In this document: piece by piece, positions 51,508 through 60,006 of the stretch
How the letters are laid out: every line of letters starts with the position of its first letter
How positions within the stretch are numbered: position 1 is the first letter of the stretch
Assembly: GCA_034003725.1 (NCBI GenBank)
Contig: JAVEYB010000013.1
Span: 1 to 64,000, forward strand
Reading direction: 5' to 3'
Source of the DNA: Candidatus Zixiibacteriota bacterium
Lineage (GTDB): Bacteria; Zixibacteria; MSB-5A5; GN15; FEB-12
Length of the DNA: 64,000 nt
Notes under the pieces: model-generated
The model's database searches: none
Told to the model about the DNA's origin: nothing
What the model saw: only the letters and a program-made list of their open reading frames with translations
Made by a program: the position numbers and the translations under genes

Positions 51508-52467
51508 CTACGAGCGCCGGTTGGACAAAAACCAATCCACCGTTCGGCGCAGTCCCTCTTCGAGCGAGACGGTCGGCTGCCATCGAAGATGAGTGCGGAT
51601 CTTTTCGATACTGACCACGCGCCGCCTGATATTGTCGATATCGCGGCGGTCGATATGGTCCGGCTCTGCCTCGCGGGAGAGCAGGCGCGAGAGGATGGCG
51701 ACGAGGTCGATTACTTTCGTTTCGATACCGGTGCCGACATTGTACACGCTGCCCTCGGACTTCGGCGACAGCAGCGCAATCAGGGTGGCGTCGACCGCGT
51801 CATCGACATACGTGAAGTCGCGCGTCTGCTGGCCGTCGCCGTGCACCGACGGCCGCCGGCCATGGCTGATGGTATCAAGAAACTTCGCGATAACGCCGCA
51901 GTACGGGTTCGCGGGGCTTTGTTTGGGGCCGTAGACGTTGGAGTAGCGGACCGACGTCACCGGCAGACCGTAGGTTTCGTAGAAGGCATAGCAGTAGTTT
52001 TCGCCCGCGAGCTTGGAGACGGCGTACGGCGAAAACGTCAGCGGACGCTCGTCTTCGAGAATCGGGATAATCCGCGGGTTGCCGTAGACCGATGCCGACG
52101 AGGTGTAGACGATCCGTTCGACCGGGTGTTCTCTCGCAGCCATCAGGACATTGAGCGTACCGCCGATGTTGACTTCGAAATCCTCGCGGGGATTTTTGGT
52201 CGAGACGACAATATTGCGCGCCGCCATGTGCGCGATATAATCGACCCGCTGCACGAGTTGGTTCACCAGCGCAGTATCGGTCACCGACCCCTTCACGAAC
52301 TCGTAGTCGATATCCCGGTCGAGGTTGTCGAGACTTCCGGAGCAGAGATCGTCGAGGACAATCACCTTTCCGCCGCACCGGGCAACACGGCCGACCAGGT
52401 TCGACCCGACAAATCCGGCGCCGCCGGTGACCAGAACCGTTTTTCCCGCAAACTGCACATCGGTCAT
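51508..52467 (-). CDS. NAD-dependent sugar epimerase/dehydratase (GalE-like)
   Basis: Extended short-chain dehydrogenase acting on nucleotide sugars, probably in surface polysaccharide synthesis. 319 aa. NAD motif VTGGAGFVGSN near residues 13-23, SSASVYG with the catalytic Ser/Thr, and YAVSK (YxxxK) near 148. YSNVYGP and HGDGQQTRDFTYV are further family blocks. Exact reaction (C4-epimerase versus dehydratase) unresolved. Starts 4 bp after the GT2 stop, hence one operon. Confidence 0.92.
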   Translation of the reverse strand: MTDVQFAGKTVLVTGGAGFVGSNLVGRVARCGGKVIVLDDLCSGSLDNLDRDIDYEFVKGSVTDTALVNQLVQRVDYIAHMAARNIVVSTKNPREDFEVNIGGTLNVLMAAREHPVERIVYTSSASVYGNPRIIPILEDERPLTFSPYAVSKLAGENYCYAFYETYGLPVTSVRYSNVYGPKQSPANPYCGVIAKFLDTISHGRRPSVHGDGQQTRDFTYVDDAVDATLIALLSPKSEGSVYNVGTGIETKVIDLVAILSRLLSREAEPDHIDRRDIDNIRRRVVSIEKIRTHLRWQPTVSLEEGLRRTVDWFLSNRRS

Positions 52468-52471
52468 GGAA

Positions 52472-53197
52472 TTACTCTCTCAGCCCGAGCCGCAGCAGGA
52501 ACAGGGGACGAGCCAGTCGCCACCAGTCCCGGAACGGCTTCATCTTGGTATACTGTCGGCTTTCCGTGTGATAATACACAGTGACCGGCGCTTCGACAAC
52601 CCGGCAGTTTTTGTCCTGCACGGCGCGGAAAAGCAGGTACGGCTCCAGCTCGTAGGTGTTGAGCCACGGTTGGTCCAGTCTGATGCGCGGGTTGTCGAGG
52701 ATTCTCAGAAAAAACGCGCGAAACCCGTTGGTACCGTCGGTGATCCGCCGTCCCGACAGCAGCGTAAACGCCAGCGAAAACAGCCGTGTCGATATCTCGC
52801 GAAACACCGGGGCGTTCACGGTCCTGCCGCCGGGAATGCGCCGCGAACCCTGCACGAAATCGGCCCGGTCTTCGCGGAGGATATCGAGCACGGATTGCAG
52901 CTCTTCTGGTTCGTGCTGGTCGTCGCCCGACATGATTACGGCAATCGTGAATCCGTGAGCGCGGCCGTAGATCAGTCCCGACCGGATACCCGCTCCTACA
53001 CCCTGATTGGTCTCGTGGCGGACAACCGTTGCGCCGGCCTCCCGGGCTTCCTCGCCGGTGGTATCGGTGGAACAGTCATCAACAACGACTATCTCATCGA
53101 CCTGCCCCGTAGCTTTCACCTTGCGAACGACCTTGCCGATTTTGCCCGATTCGTTGTAGGCCGGGAGGATACAGAGTATGCGGTGCGTGGTACTCAT
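52472..53197 (-). CDS. Family 2 glycosyltransferase (DPM1-like)
   Basis: 241-aa cytosolic transferase with the GT-A fold. Starts LCILPAYNESGKIGKVV; VVVDDCSTDTT contains the nucleotide-binding Asp pair, and MSGDDQHEP the DxD-type metal motif. TDGTNGFRAF is the acceptor region of dolichol-phosphate/undecaprenyl-phosphate sugar synthases. There is no membrane segment. Transfers a sugar to a lipid carrier or glycan in the same pathway as the downstream epimerase, by inference. Confidence 0.92.
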   Translation of the reverse strand: MSTTHRILCILPAYNESGKIGKVVRKVKATGQVDEIVVVDDCSTDTTGEEAREAGATVVRHETNQGVGAGIRSGLIYGRAHGFTIAVIMSGDDQHEPEELQSVLDILREDRADFVQGSRRIPGGRTVNAPVFREISTRLFSLAFTLLSGRRITDGTNGFRAFFLRILDNPRIRLDQPWLNTYELEPYLLFRAVQDKNCRVVEAPVTVYYHTESRQYTKMKPFRDWWRLARPLFLLRLGLRE

Positions 53198-53335
53198 TCA
53201 ATTGACTGTGACGGTCGCGCGGGAAGTCCCATGGTCTCGTGAAACCGCAATATAGCGGCACAAGACGGTGGCGGGCAAGGTGTTTGTCCGAAACGGGGCC
53301 GGCGAATGCCCGGCGCCCGGCGCTCGGTGGCCGGG

Positions 53336-54154
53336 CTAGATCGTATCCCCCCAGCCGCCCAGGCGCGCCAGAAGCCACCAGAAGGCCTGTCCCTTGCGGT
53401 AGCAGTTGAAACAATGCGAGTGCGCGCAACTGCACGATTCACAATCGTTCTCGTCGCACCAGTCGGAACACCACCCGCAGGCATCGGTCTCGTCGGGATA
53501 ATACGCGCCGTCGGGATCGTAGCTTTCGATATCGGCGAAATCAAACAGCACCTTGTCGTGATCGGCGCAGTACTGGCGGATCAGCCCGTTGCAGTAGTAT
53601 AGATTGCCGGACGGTCCGGTGCCGTCGAGATGCCCCGTCATGTACACGAATATGACTTCGGGGTAATCCTCCTCGAGACCGGACATGGCCCCAAGGTACG
53701 CCTGAATGCCCGCGTACGTGTTGCCCGAACACCCGCCGCACCAGGACCAGATAACCATATTGTACTCCGGGTGTGCGTTGAGCCATGAGCGCGTCGGTGG
53801 CACCCACGAGGTATCCCCGGTAAGTCCGAGATCATCGCCGTACTCGTGCACGGTCGGTTGTCCGCAGTACGGGTGCTCGGATTCCAGCAGGTCGAGCCCG
53901 GTCATAAGCTGGCTGCCGTGGGAGGTATGGCCGTAGAAAATGCTGAATTTCGAGCGGACCGAATCAAACGCAGCGGTCGGGATCTGGTCGAACTGATCGG
54001 CGGCGAGATGAGTGGCGACAAAACCGTCGATTTCGCCAGTGGGGTCGAGCGTACCGTTTTTGGACGGAGTGTCGTCGGAGGAGCAGGCGCACATCAGGCC
54101 GAAAACAGCAAGTAACCCAAGCCCCAGCAGCAACTTACGGTGCCCGGAACGCAT
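53336..54154 (-). CDS. Lipoprotein with Cys-rich C-terminus, SGNH-like pattern
   Basis: 272 aa. Signal with lipobox LMCAC (Cys 24). The core includes FYGHTSHGSQLM, NMVIWSWCGGCSG, FVYMTGHLDGTG and FDFADIESYDPDG, in an order that suggests an alpha/beta hydrolase of the SGNH class, though the usual GDS motif is absent. The C-terminal 45 residues are exceptionally Cys-rich (CGWCSDWCDENDCESCSC, then HCFNCYRKG), like a metal or disulfide knot. Function unknown. Divergent from the lipoprotein at 54333. Confidence 0.7.
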   Translation of the reverse strand: MRSGHRKLLLGLGLLAVFGLMCACSSDDTPSKNGTLDPTGEIDGFVATHLAADQFDQIPTAAFDSVRSKFSIFYGHTSHGSQLMTGLDLLESEHPYCGQPTVHEYGDDLGLTGDTSWVPPTRSWLNAHPEYNMVIWSWCGGCSGNTYAGIQAYLGAMSGLEEDYPEVIFVYMTGHLDGTGPSGNLYYCNGLIRQYCADHDKVLFDFADIESYDPDGAYYPDETDACGWCSDWCDENDCESCSCAHSHCFNCYRKGQAFWWLLARLGGWGDTI

Positions 54155-54332
54155 ATGGATATCCTTTCCGTGATAGGCGATAGGAATGTCTATGATAAGT
54201 ATCGGAAGACGGAGGGGGAGAAGATAGGGAAAAGTGGGGGGAAAAAGATTGCGTATCGCGTGGTACTCTTTATTCTTTTGAATATTGAGAGCTTGGGACC
54301 TACTTGGTGAAAAGTGAGGGAGGTAATTTCAT

Positions 54333-55463
54333 ATGCGATCAATAGCCGTCGTTGTTCTCATGTTGCTTGTTACGGGCTGTGGGCCGACTATACCACGGCA
54401 AATAGCCTGGAGACCATGGAGCCGTACCCTCATTGGCGAGTCAAGGATCCAAGTCGGGATGAGTATAGCTATAGCGGTTAATGGGGAAAGTGAACCCCTG
54501 CTTGGAACAGAGGAATTGTTGCAGAAAAATATTGAAACGGGTTTACGCTCATTGCTGAGCCGTCGCGGTTTTACGATATCTGATTCGGTATCAGACCTCA
54601 GACTTGTCTTCAGTTTTCAGACTGAACGGGTAGATGATATCGAGGTCTTATCTAATCAATCCACTTTGGGGATTTCGAGTCTTTCGCTCTCGGCCACGGC
54701 GGGATCAGGGATTGTTTCGGCACCGAACGCGCGCGGAATCGGCTCTGTCGGAGTTTCTATCGCTCAAACAGTCGCCTCGCTCATGAGCACCCGCGCCGCA
54801 ACCACTTCGCAGTACTTTAGACAGGGGGTCCAGTACTTGCACACCGTATCCATTGAGATTACTGATACTGAGCATGTGGTGATATGGAAGGGCGAGTCGA
54901 TGTGGCGTACAACTGGCCCCGACATATTGGGAGACGTGTACGGAGTGACTCAGCTACTACTGAGTGAGCTGCCCGCGGATCGCACCATTACTCCCCGTGT
55001 GCCAAGATTAAAGCAGACTCATCTGACCAATTACTTTGCTGAGAATTGCGTTAATTCGTATTTCAGTTGTCCTGCGCTGCCGTATCGGATTCACTTTCCT
55101 GCATCCTTCGGCGGATTTGGAAACCGTGTAGATTGGTCTTCGGTGACCTATATTAAGGATGCGGTGGCACTTCCGGCCTTTGTTGATATCGTGCAAACTG
55201 CTGAATATGCCCTCCCAACAGGCGCGAAAGACTACAAAGACCCCGTGGATCTCGACTTATGGAGAAGAGCCGTTTTGGGTGGCAAGTATTTACTAGGTGA
55301 CTCTCAGGAGCCAACCTATGTCTTGGTGGAGCTTTATGGATACGAACACGCATACCAAGTCAACTCGTGCAGGGTCGTCACCGCCGCCGAGTTTGCGAAT
55401 TTTGAGTCTAGTTTGACAGAGTGGAGGAATAGACTCCATGATTACTTTGATATGTTCGAATGA
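54333..55463 (+). CDS. Hypothetical lipoprotein, 376 aa
   Basis: Signal with lipobox VTGC (Cys 16). The middle resembles a penicillin-binding-accessory/DUF4136-like pattern (ETGLRSLLSRRGFTISDSVSDLRLVFSF), typical of lipoproteins that assemble near secretion or envelope complexes. A Ser/Gly/Ala-rich stretch (about 105-155) follows. The C-terminus ends in a charged helical segment (ESSLTEWRNRLHDYF). Base composition is AT-richer than the neighbours. I cannot assign a family with confidence. Confidence 0.7.
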   Translation: MRSIAVVVLMLLVTGCGPTIPRQIAWRPWSRTLIGESRIQVGMSIAIAVNGESEPLLGTEELLQKNIETGLRSLLSRRGFTISDSVSDLRLVFSFQTERVDDIEVLSNQSTLGISSLSLSATAGSGIVSAPNARGIGSVGVSIAQTVASLMSTRAATTSQYFRQGVQYLHTVSIEITDTEHVVIWKGESMWRTTGPDILGDVYGVTQLLLSELPADRTITPRVPRLKQTHLTNYFAENCVNSYFSCPALPYRIHFPASFGGFGNRVDWSSVTYIKDAVALPAFVDIVQTAEYALPTGAKDYKDPVDLDLWRRAVLGGKYLLGDSQEPTYVLVELYGYEHAYQVNSCRVVTAAEFANFESSLTEWRNRLHDYFDMFE

Positions 55464-55519
55464 CTCTGATCTGTCCGGGCCATGGTCCGCATCAAAAGAC
55501 TGAAACCTTACGCCCCCCC

Positions 55520-56776
55520 TCACCCCACGGGCAGCGTGATTGTCACGGTCGTGCCCTTGCCTTCCTCGCTGTCAACGCGTATATCCCCGCCGTGAAGCCT
55601 GACGATATTAAAACTGCTCGCCAGACCCGTCTGCACGCCGATACGGTCGCGATGTTTCGTGAATGCAAAATCGAATAAATGCGCGCGCTTTTCGGATGGA
55701 ATGCCCGGACCGTTGTCGGCAATCGTTACATAGACCGTGTGTTCATCCGATGCGGTCGTAATTCGGATATCGCCCCCGCGCCCGGTCGATCCAATCGCGC
55801 GAACAGCGTTCCGAAGAATACTCAGAAACATCTCGTTTAACTTGTTCGGATATCCTTTGATCATCGGTACGGCGTTGAATTCCCGGTGCACGACAATACC
55901 GCTGTTGAGCTTGTGCTCTATCAGCCCGAGCGCGGCCTCGACTCCTTCCACTATATCCACGGGCTGGTACTCAGCCTCGTCGTGATGGGCGAAGCGCTTG
56001 AGGCGGCGGACCAGATCGGCGATCCGCGCGCTCGCTTCGACTGTCACGGCGGTGTTGTCCTGGACAATCTTCAACAACCGCGAGCGTTGCGAGTGCGAGT
56101 CCGCAACACCGCCCGCCTCGTCGGTCTCCAGAATGGCATTCAGCTTGTCGACGGCCCGTCGGAGTGAATCGGCGGAGGAGTTGATCACGCCCAGCGGCGT
56201 ATTTAACTCATGTGCGACCGCGGAGACAAAATCCGCGAGACAGGACATCTTGGTCGAGGTCACCAGCTCCGACTGACCTTCCTGCAAGTGCTGAATCGCC
56301 GCCACCAGTTCGCGGTATTTCTGCTGAATTTCGGTGACACACATCGCCGAAGAGTCGGTCGCACATGCTGCCTGCTCCGGTCCGGCAAGCACCGCCGGAG
56401 GCACCGGGTGCAGACCGAGGCGGCTGATCAGGCAGGACCAGTCCTGTTTCTCCGGATGATCCAGGTAGTCATCGGGATTGCCTGCAACCCCGAGGATCTT
56501 GTCACAACTGATTTTCCAAACCACATCGGCCTGCTCGAACCGACCTTCGGCCCGCACAAACCGACCGTCGGCAAACCGAAGCGTGACCTTGCCACAGGCG
56601 CGGTCGGGATCATCGGCGTAGATATGCAGCCCGATAAGCTGGTTGGCCAGAATCCGTTCGGCAAGTGCCAGCATTCGGCGGTCGTCCTCCGTTCGGGTCG
56701 ACTCCGTCAGCAGACGGTTGCAGGTATCCAGATAGCGCTTTATGTCCAGATCGGTGATGGTCGATGTTGTCGGCAT
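55520..56776 (-). CDS. Soluble orphan sensor histidine kinase
   Basis: 418 aa with no membrane segment. N-terminal 120 residues (VTLRFADGRFVRAEG, VVWKISCDKILG) recall an SCP2-like binding domain, an uncertain assignment. A helical linker leads to the H-box AVAHELNTPLG (His near 199), N-box LSILRNAVRAI, G1 DNGPGIP. The G2 region reads GVQTGLASSFNIV instead of the usual GTGLGL. No response regulator lies nearby, so output is unknown. The minus-strand promoter should lie in 56777-56900. Confidence 0.88.
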   Translation of the reverse strand: MPTTSTITDLDIKRYLDTCNRLLTESTRTEDDRRMLALAERILANQLIGLHIYADDPDRACGKVTLRFADGRFVRAEGRFEQADVVWKISCDKILGVAGNPDDYLDHPEKQDWSCLISRLGLHPVPPAVLAGPEQAACATDSSAMCVTEIQQKYRELVAAIQHLQEGQSELVTSTKMSCLADFVSAVAHELNTPLGVINSSADSLRRAVDKLNAILETDEAGGVADSHSQRSRLLKIVQDNTAVTVEASARIADLVRRLKRFAHHDEAEYQPVDIVEGVEAALGLIEHKLNSGIVVHREFNAVPMIKGYPNKLNEMFLSILRNAVRAIGSTGRGGDIRITTASDEHTVYVTIADNGPGIPSEKRAHLFDFAFTKHRDRIGVQTGLASSFNIVRLHGGDIRVDSEEGKGTTVTITLPVG

Positions 56777-57085
56777 TGCACCCGTTTAGTAGTTTACCCT
56801 TTCTGTTTTGATTCGGATGGCGCCGAATTGATTCAGAAAACCGGCAGGGGTCGCAGAGACCTGCCCGATTACAGGAACTCCCGCCGCGGCGTACCGGTTA
56901 CGTGACAAGATTCGCGGCCCGCTCAAGAGCGTTCCTGCCCGGAAAACCGCTTGGAACGGGCTGCCGTTGCGATTTACTTACGTGACGTTCAAAAATCTGA
57001 TGTGAGACTGTTGCAGGGAGGGTCCGTTTTCGGGCCCGCCGAGATAGCCTGAGACATGCCGCACCACCTGAAGGCTCTGAGTACT
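56777..57085. other. Gene-free stretch between divergent genes
   Basis: 309 bp between the histidine kinase and the acetolactate-synthase-like gene, which diverge from it. A hairpin-like GGCAGG...CCTGCC lies at about 56841-56863. I see no clear promoter pair on either strand. Confidence 0.5.
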
Positions 57086-58726
57086 ATGAAAGCATCGGAC
57101 CTGTTTGTCAAAGCCCTCGAAAACGAAGGCGTCAAATACATCTTCGGTCTTCCCGGCGAAGAAAACCTCGACCTGCTCGAATCGATCCGGAAATCATCGA
57201 TCCGGCTGGTGGTCACCCGTCACGAGCAGGCGGCCGGGTTTATGGCGGCGACCTACGGGCGGCTGACGGGCACGCCGGGGGTGTGTCTGTCGACGCTCGG
57301 CCCCGGGGCGACCAACCTGGTGACGGCAGCGGCGTACGCGCAGCTGGGCGCCATGCCGATGGTGATGATTACCGGTCAGAAACCGATTCTCAAGAGCAAA
57401 CAGGGGCGCTTCCAAATAATCGATATCGTCGACATGATGCACCCGCTCACCAAATTCACGAAACAGATAGTCCACGGCAACACCATACCGGCGATCGTGC
57501 GCGAAGCGTTCCGACTGGCGACGATCGAGCGGCCGGGCGCGGTGCACCTCGAGCTGCCCGAGGATATTGCGACGGAAGAAACCGATGCCGCGGTGATTCC
57601 CTCGGTGCGGATACGCCGTCCGGACTGCAGCGAGCAGTCGATCGGCGAAGCGGTCGAGATGATCGAGCGGTCGGAGCGGCCGCTGCTGTTGATCGGCGCG
57701 GGAGCCAATCGCAAGGCGGGGATGGAAGCGATCGGGCGGTTTATCGACAAGACCGGCATTCCGTTCTTCAATACGCAGATGGGCAAGGGCGTGGTTGACG
57801 AGCGCCATCCGCTGTTTCTCGGTACGGCGGCGCTTTCCGACAACGACTACATTCATTGCTCGATCGCCCGGGCGGACCTGATTATCAATGTCGGTCACGA
57901 CGTGGTCGAGAAGCCGCCGTTCTTCATGAAACCCGGCGGAACGAAAGTTATCCATATCAATTTCCGCTCCGCGGAGTTCGACGAGGTTTATTTCCCGCAG
58001 TTGATCTGCCCCGGTGATATCGGCAGCACCATGCGCCGCCTGACCGAGCGTGTGACAAAACAGAAGCACTGGGATTTCGCATACTACCTTCGCGTCAAAA
58101 ACCGACTCGACGAACATATACTTGAATATGCGGACGACGAGAGCTTTCCCATCAAGCCGCAGACCATCGTTAAAGACGTCCGCGAGGTGATGCCGGATGA
58201 CGGCATCATCGCGCTGGATAACGGGATGTACAAAATCTGGTTCGCCCGGAACTACAAGGCCTACCGTCCCAAGTCAATCATTCTCGACAACGCGCTGGCG
58301 TCGATGGGCGCCGGGCTGCCGTCGGCCATGACCGCCTGCCTGCTGTATCCCGAGCGGCGGGTGATGGCTGTAGTCGGCGACGGCGGATTTCTGATGAACA
58401 GTCAGGAAATCGAGACGGCGATACGGCTGAAGCTCAATCTTGTCATTCTCATTCTCACCGACAGCTCGTACGGCATGATCAAGTGGAAGCAGATCGGCAT
58501 GGGGTTCCGCGACTACGGACTTGATTTCTCCAACCCCAATTTTATCAAGTATGCCGATGCGTACGGTGTGCGTGGACACGTGGTGCAATCGGCGGACCAA
58601 CTCAAGCCGCTTCTGGAACGGTGTCATGCGGAAGGCGGTATTCACCTCGTCGACTGCCCGGTTGACTATACCGAAAACAATCGCGTCTTGAACGAGGAAC
58701 TTGCGGCCAAGACCTGCCTGTTGTGA
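57086..58726 (+). CDS. Acetolactate synthase-like ThDP-dependent enzyme
   Basis: Probable catalytic subunit condensing two pyruvates to acetolactate. 546 aa, three-domain ThDP fold: the catalytic Glu in TRHEQAAGFMA, GRLTGTPGVCLSTLGPGATN, central domain GAGANRKAG, and the ThDP/Mg motif GDGGFLMNSQEIETA...NLVILILTD. YG(M)IKWKQ follows as in the family. No regulatory small subunit gene is adjacent, so it may be the catabolic AlsS-type rather than anabolic IlvB; other decarboxylases of the family cannot be excluded. ATG at 57086 chosen over 57056 for homology. Confidence 0.9.
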   Translation: MKASDLFVKALENEGVKYIFGLPGEENLDLLESIRKSSIRLVVTRHEQAAGFMAATYGRLTGTPGVCLSTLGPGATNLVTAAAYAQLGAMPMVMITGQKPILKSKQGRFQIIDIVDMMHPLTKFTKQIVHGNTIPAIVREAFRLATIERPGAVHLELPEDIATEETDAAVIPSVRIRRPDCSEQSIGEAVEMIERSERPLLLIGAGANRKAGMEAIGRFIDKTGIPFFNTQMGKGVVDERHPLFLGTAALSDNDYIHCSIARADLIINVGHDVVEKPPFFMKPGGTKVIHINFRSAEFDEVYFPQLICPGDIGSTMRRLTERVTKQKHWDFAYYLRVKNRLDEHILEYADDESFPIKPQTIVKDVREVMPDDGIIALDNGMYKIWFARNYKAYRPKSIILDNALASMGAGLPSAMTACLLYPERRVMAVVGDGGFLMNSQEIETAIRLKLNLVILILTDSSYGMIKWKQIGMGFRDYGLDFSNPNFIKYADAYGVRGHVVQSADQLKPLLERCHAEGGIHLVDCPVDYTENNRVLNEELAAKTCLL

Positions 58727-58945
58727 TTCCTCCTGTTGTCCGATTTCGCACGATGCATCAGTAATCCGTTTGGCACTTCAAACGCGCCCGGTGAGATACC
58801 GGTAGACAGTATCTATCCTGCTTTGTATCCTGGACACTTGAGGGGACGTTTGAACTGCGCGGGTTCGGACGAATCACGAGCATCAGATATGCACAACCAT
58901 AGAGAGCGTGTGCGCCGAGGGTGAGCCACGCGCGGAGGATTCGAG

Positions 58946-59383
58946 ATGTCGACAAAAGAGATGCAGGACAAGCTGGTCGCCAACATGGAGCGCTGGCAGC
59001 AGGTGGAGAAAAACGCGATCAAAGTCACGACCGACATCGCCAACAAGAGCAAAAACCCGATCATCAAGCACATCATGGAGGTAATCAAACGCGACTCCGA
59101 GATGCACGCCAGGACGCAGAAGATGATCATCGATACCCTCAAAGGGACATACACGATGACGCCCGATGAGCTGGCGGATGTTTGGACCGAAATCGAAAAA
59201 CACATCGAGACCGAGAAACAGACGATCGCGCTGGCTCAGGAAGCGAAGACCTACCTCAAAGGTCGCAAAATGATCGTGCAGGAATACCTCGTTGAGTATC
59301 TTCTGGTCGATGAAGAGAAACACAACGCGCTGCTCGATCAGCTGGCGACGATCAAGACGGGCATGTATCCGTACGGGTCGTAG
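58946..59383 (+). CDS. Ferritin-like helical protein
   Basis: 145 aa, almost all helical: four long helices with two ExxH motifs (SEMH near residue 53 and EEKH near 125) and acidic residues in the first and third helices (QQVEKNA, HIETEKQTIA). This is the di-iron pattern of ferritin-like/rubrerythrin-type bundles, though the first-helix Glu is only tentatively placed. Ribosome-binding site GGAGG lies eight bases before ATG 58946. No rubredoxin domain. A role in iron or peroxide handling is an inference. Confidence 0.65.
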   Translation: MSTKEMQDKLVANMERWQQVEKNAIKVTTDIANKSKNPIIKHIMEVIKRDSEMHARTQKMIIDTLKGTYTMTPDELADVWTEIEKHIETEKQTIALAQEAKTYLKGRKMIVQEYLVEYLLVDEEKHNALLDQLATIKTGMYPYGS

Positions 59384-59547
59384 TTCCGCTTGTGATGTAA
59401 CAGGTTACGCACGGCCGGCAGCGGTGTCCTCCGACCGCGTTTTTTGCCCGGACGCGACGGTCTCCAAAAACTGCTGACAGGCCGATACTCGCGTGATACC
59501 TTACGAACAGAGGACGGTCGGCAGCATTACGGTCCACGCACACACGA

Positions 59548-59979
59548 ATGGGTACTTCGCGGCACTTCGAATACATCGACCATACGGCCGATATCATCGT
59601 CAGGGCGTACGGCGAGACACTTGCAGAGGCGTTCGCCTGCGCGGCCGAGGCGATGTTTGCCGTCATTACCGATTCGGCGGAGATTCGACCAACAAGCCGC
59701 GAACCCGTGGATATCGAGTCCATCGACCGCGAGGGCCTGCTGGTCGGCTTTCTCTCTGAACTGATCGTCCGTCACGAGTCGCGATCGGTCGTTGTCGGCG
59801 ACATCCGGATAACCGCACTGGGCGATACGCATCTTCGCGCCGACATCGGCATCGAGCCGTTCGACGAGATTCGTCACGGAACCGGGACGCAGGTGAAGGG
59901 CGTGTCGTATCACCTGATGGAGATTCGGGACCCGGTCGACGGTGACCCTGCCGTGGTGCAGGTGCTGTTTGACATATAG
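59548..59979 (+). CDS. Archease
   Basis: Activator of the RtcB RNA ligase, promoting its guanylylation turnover. 143 aa with the family start FEYIDHTADIIVRAYG (Asp ligands for metal), LVGFLSELIV and VKGVSYHLMEI near the end. It is followed directly by rtcB: its stop at 59977-59979 is 27 bp from the rtcB ATG, with an AGGAAGG ribosome-binding site inside the gap. The pairing strongly supports both calls. Confidence 0.95.
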   Translation: MGTSRHFEYIDHTADIIVRAYGETLAEAFACAAEAMFAVITDSAEIRPTSREPVDIESIDREGLLVGFLSELIVRHESRSVVVGDIRITALGDTHLRADIGIEPFDEIRHGTGTQVKGVSYHLMEIRDPVDGDPAVVQVLFDI

Positions 59980-60006
59980 GTGACGATAGATGAGGAAGGT
60001 TTGAGT

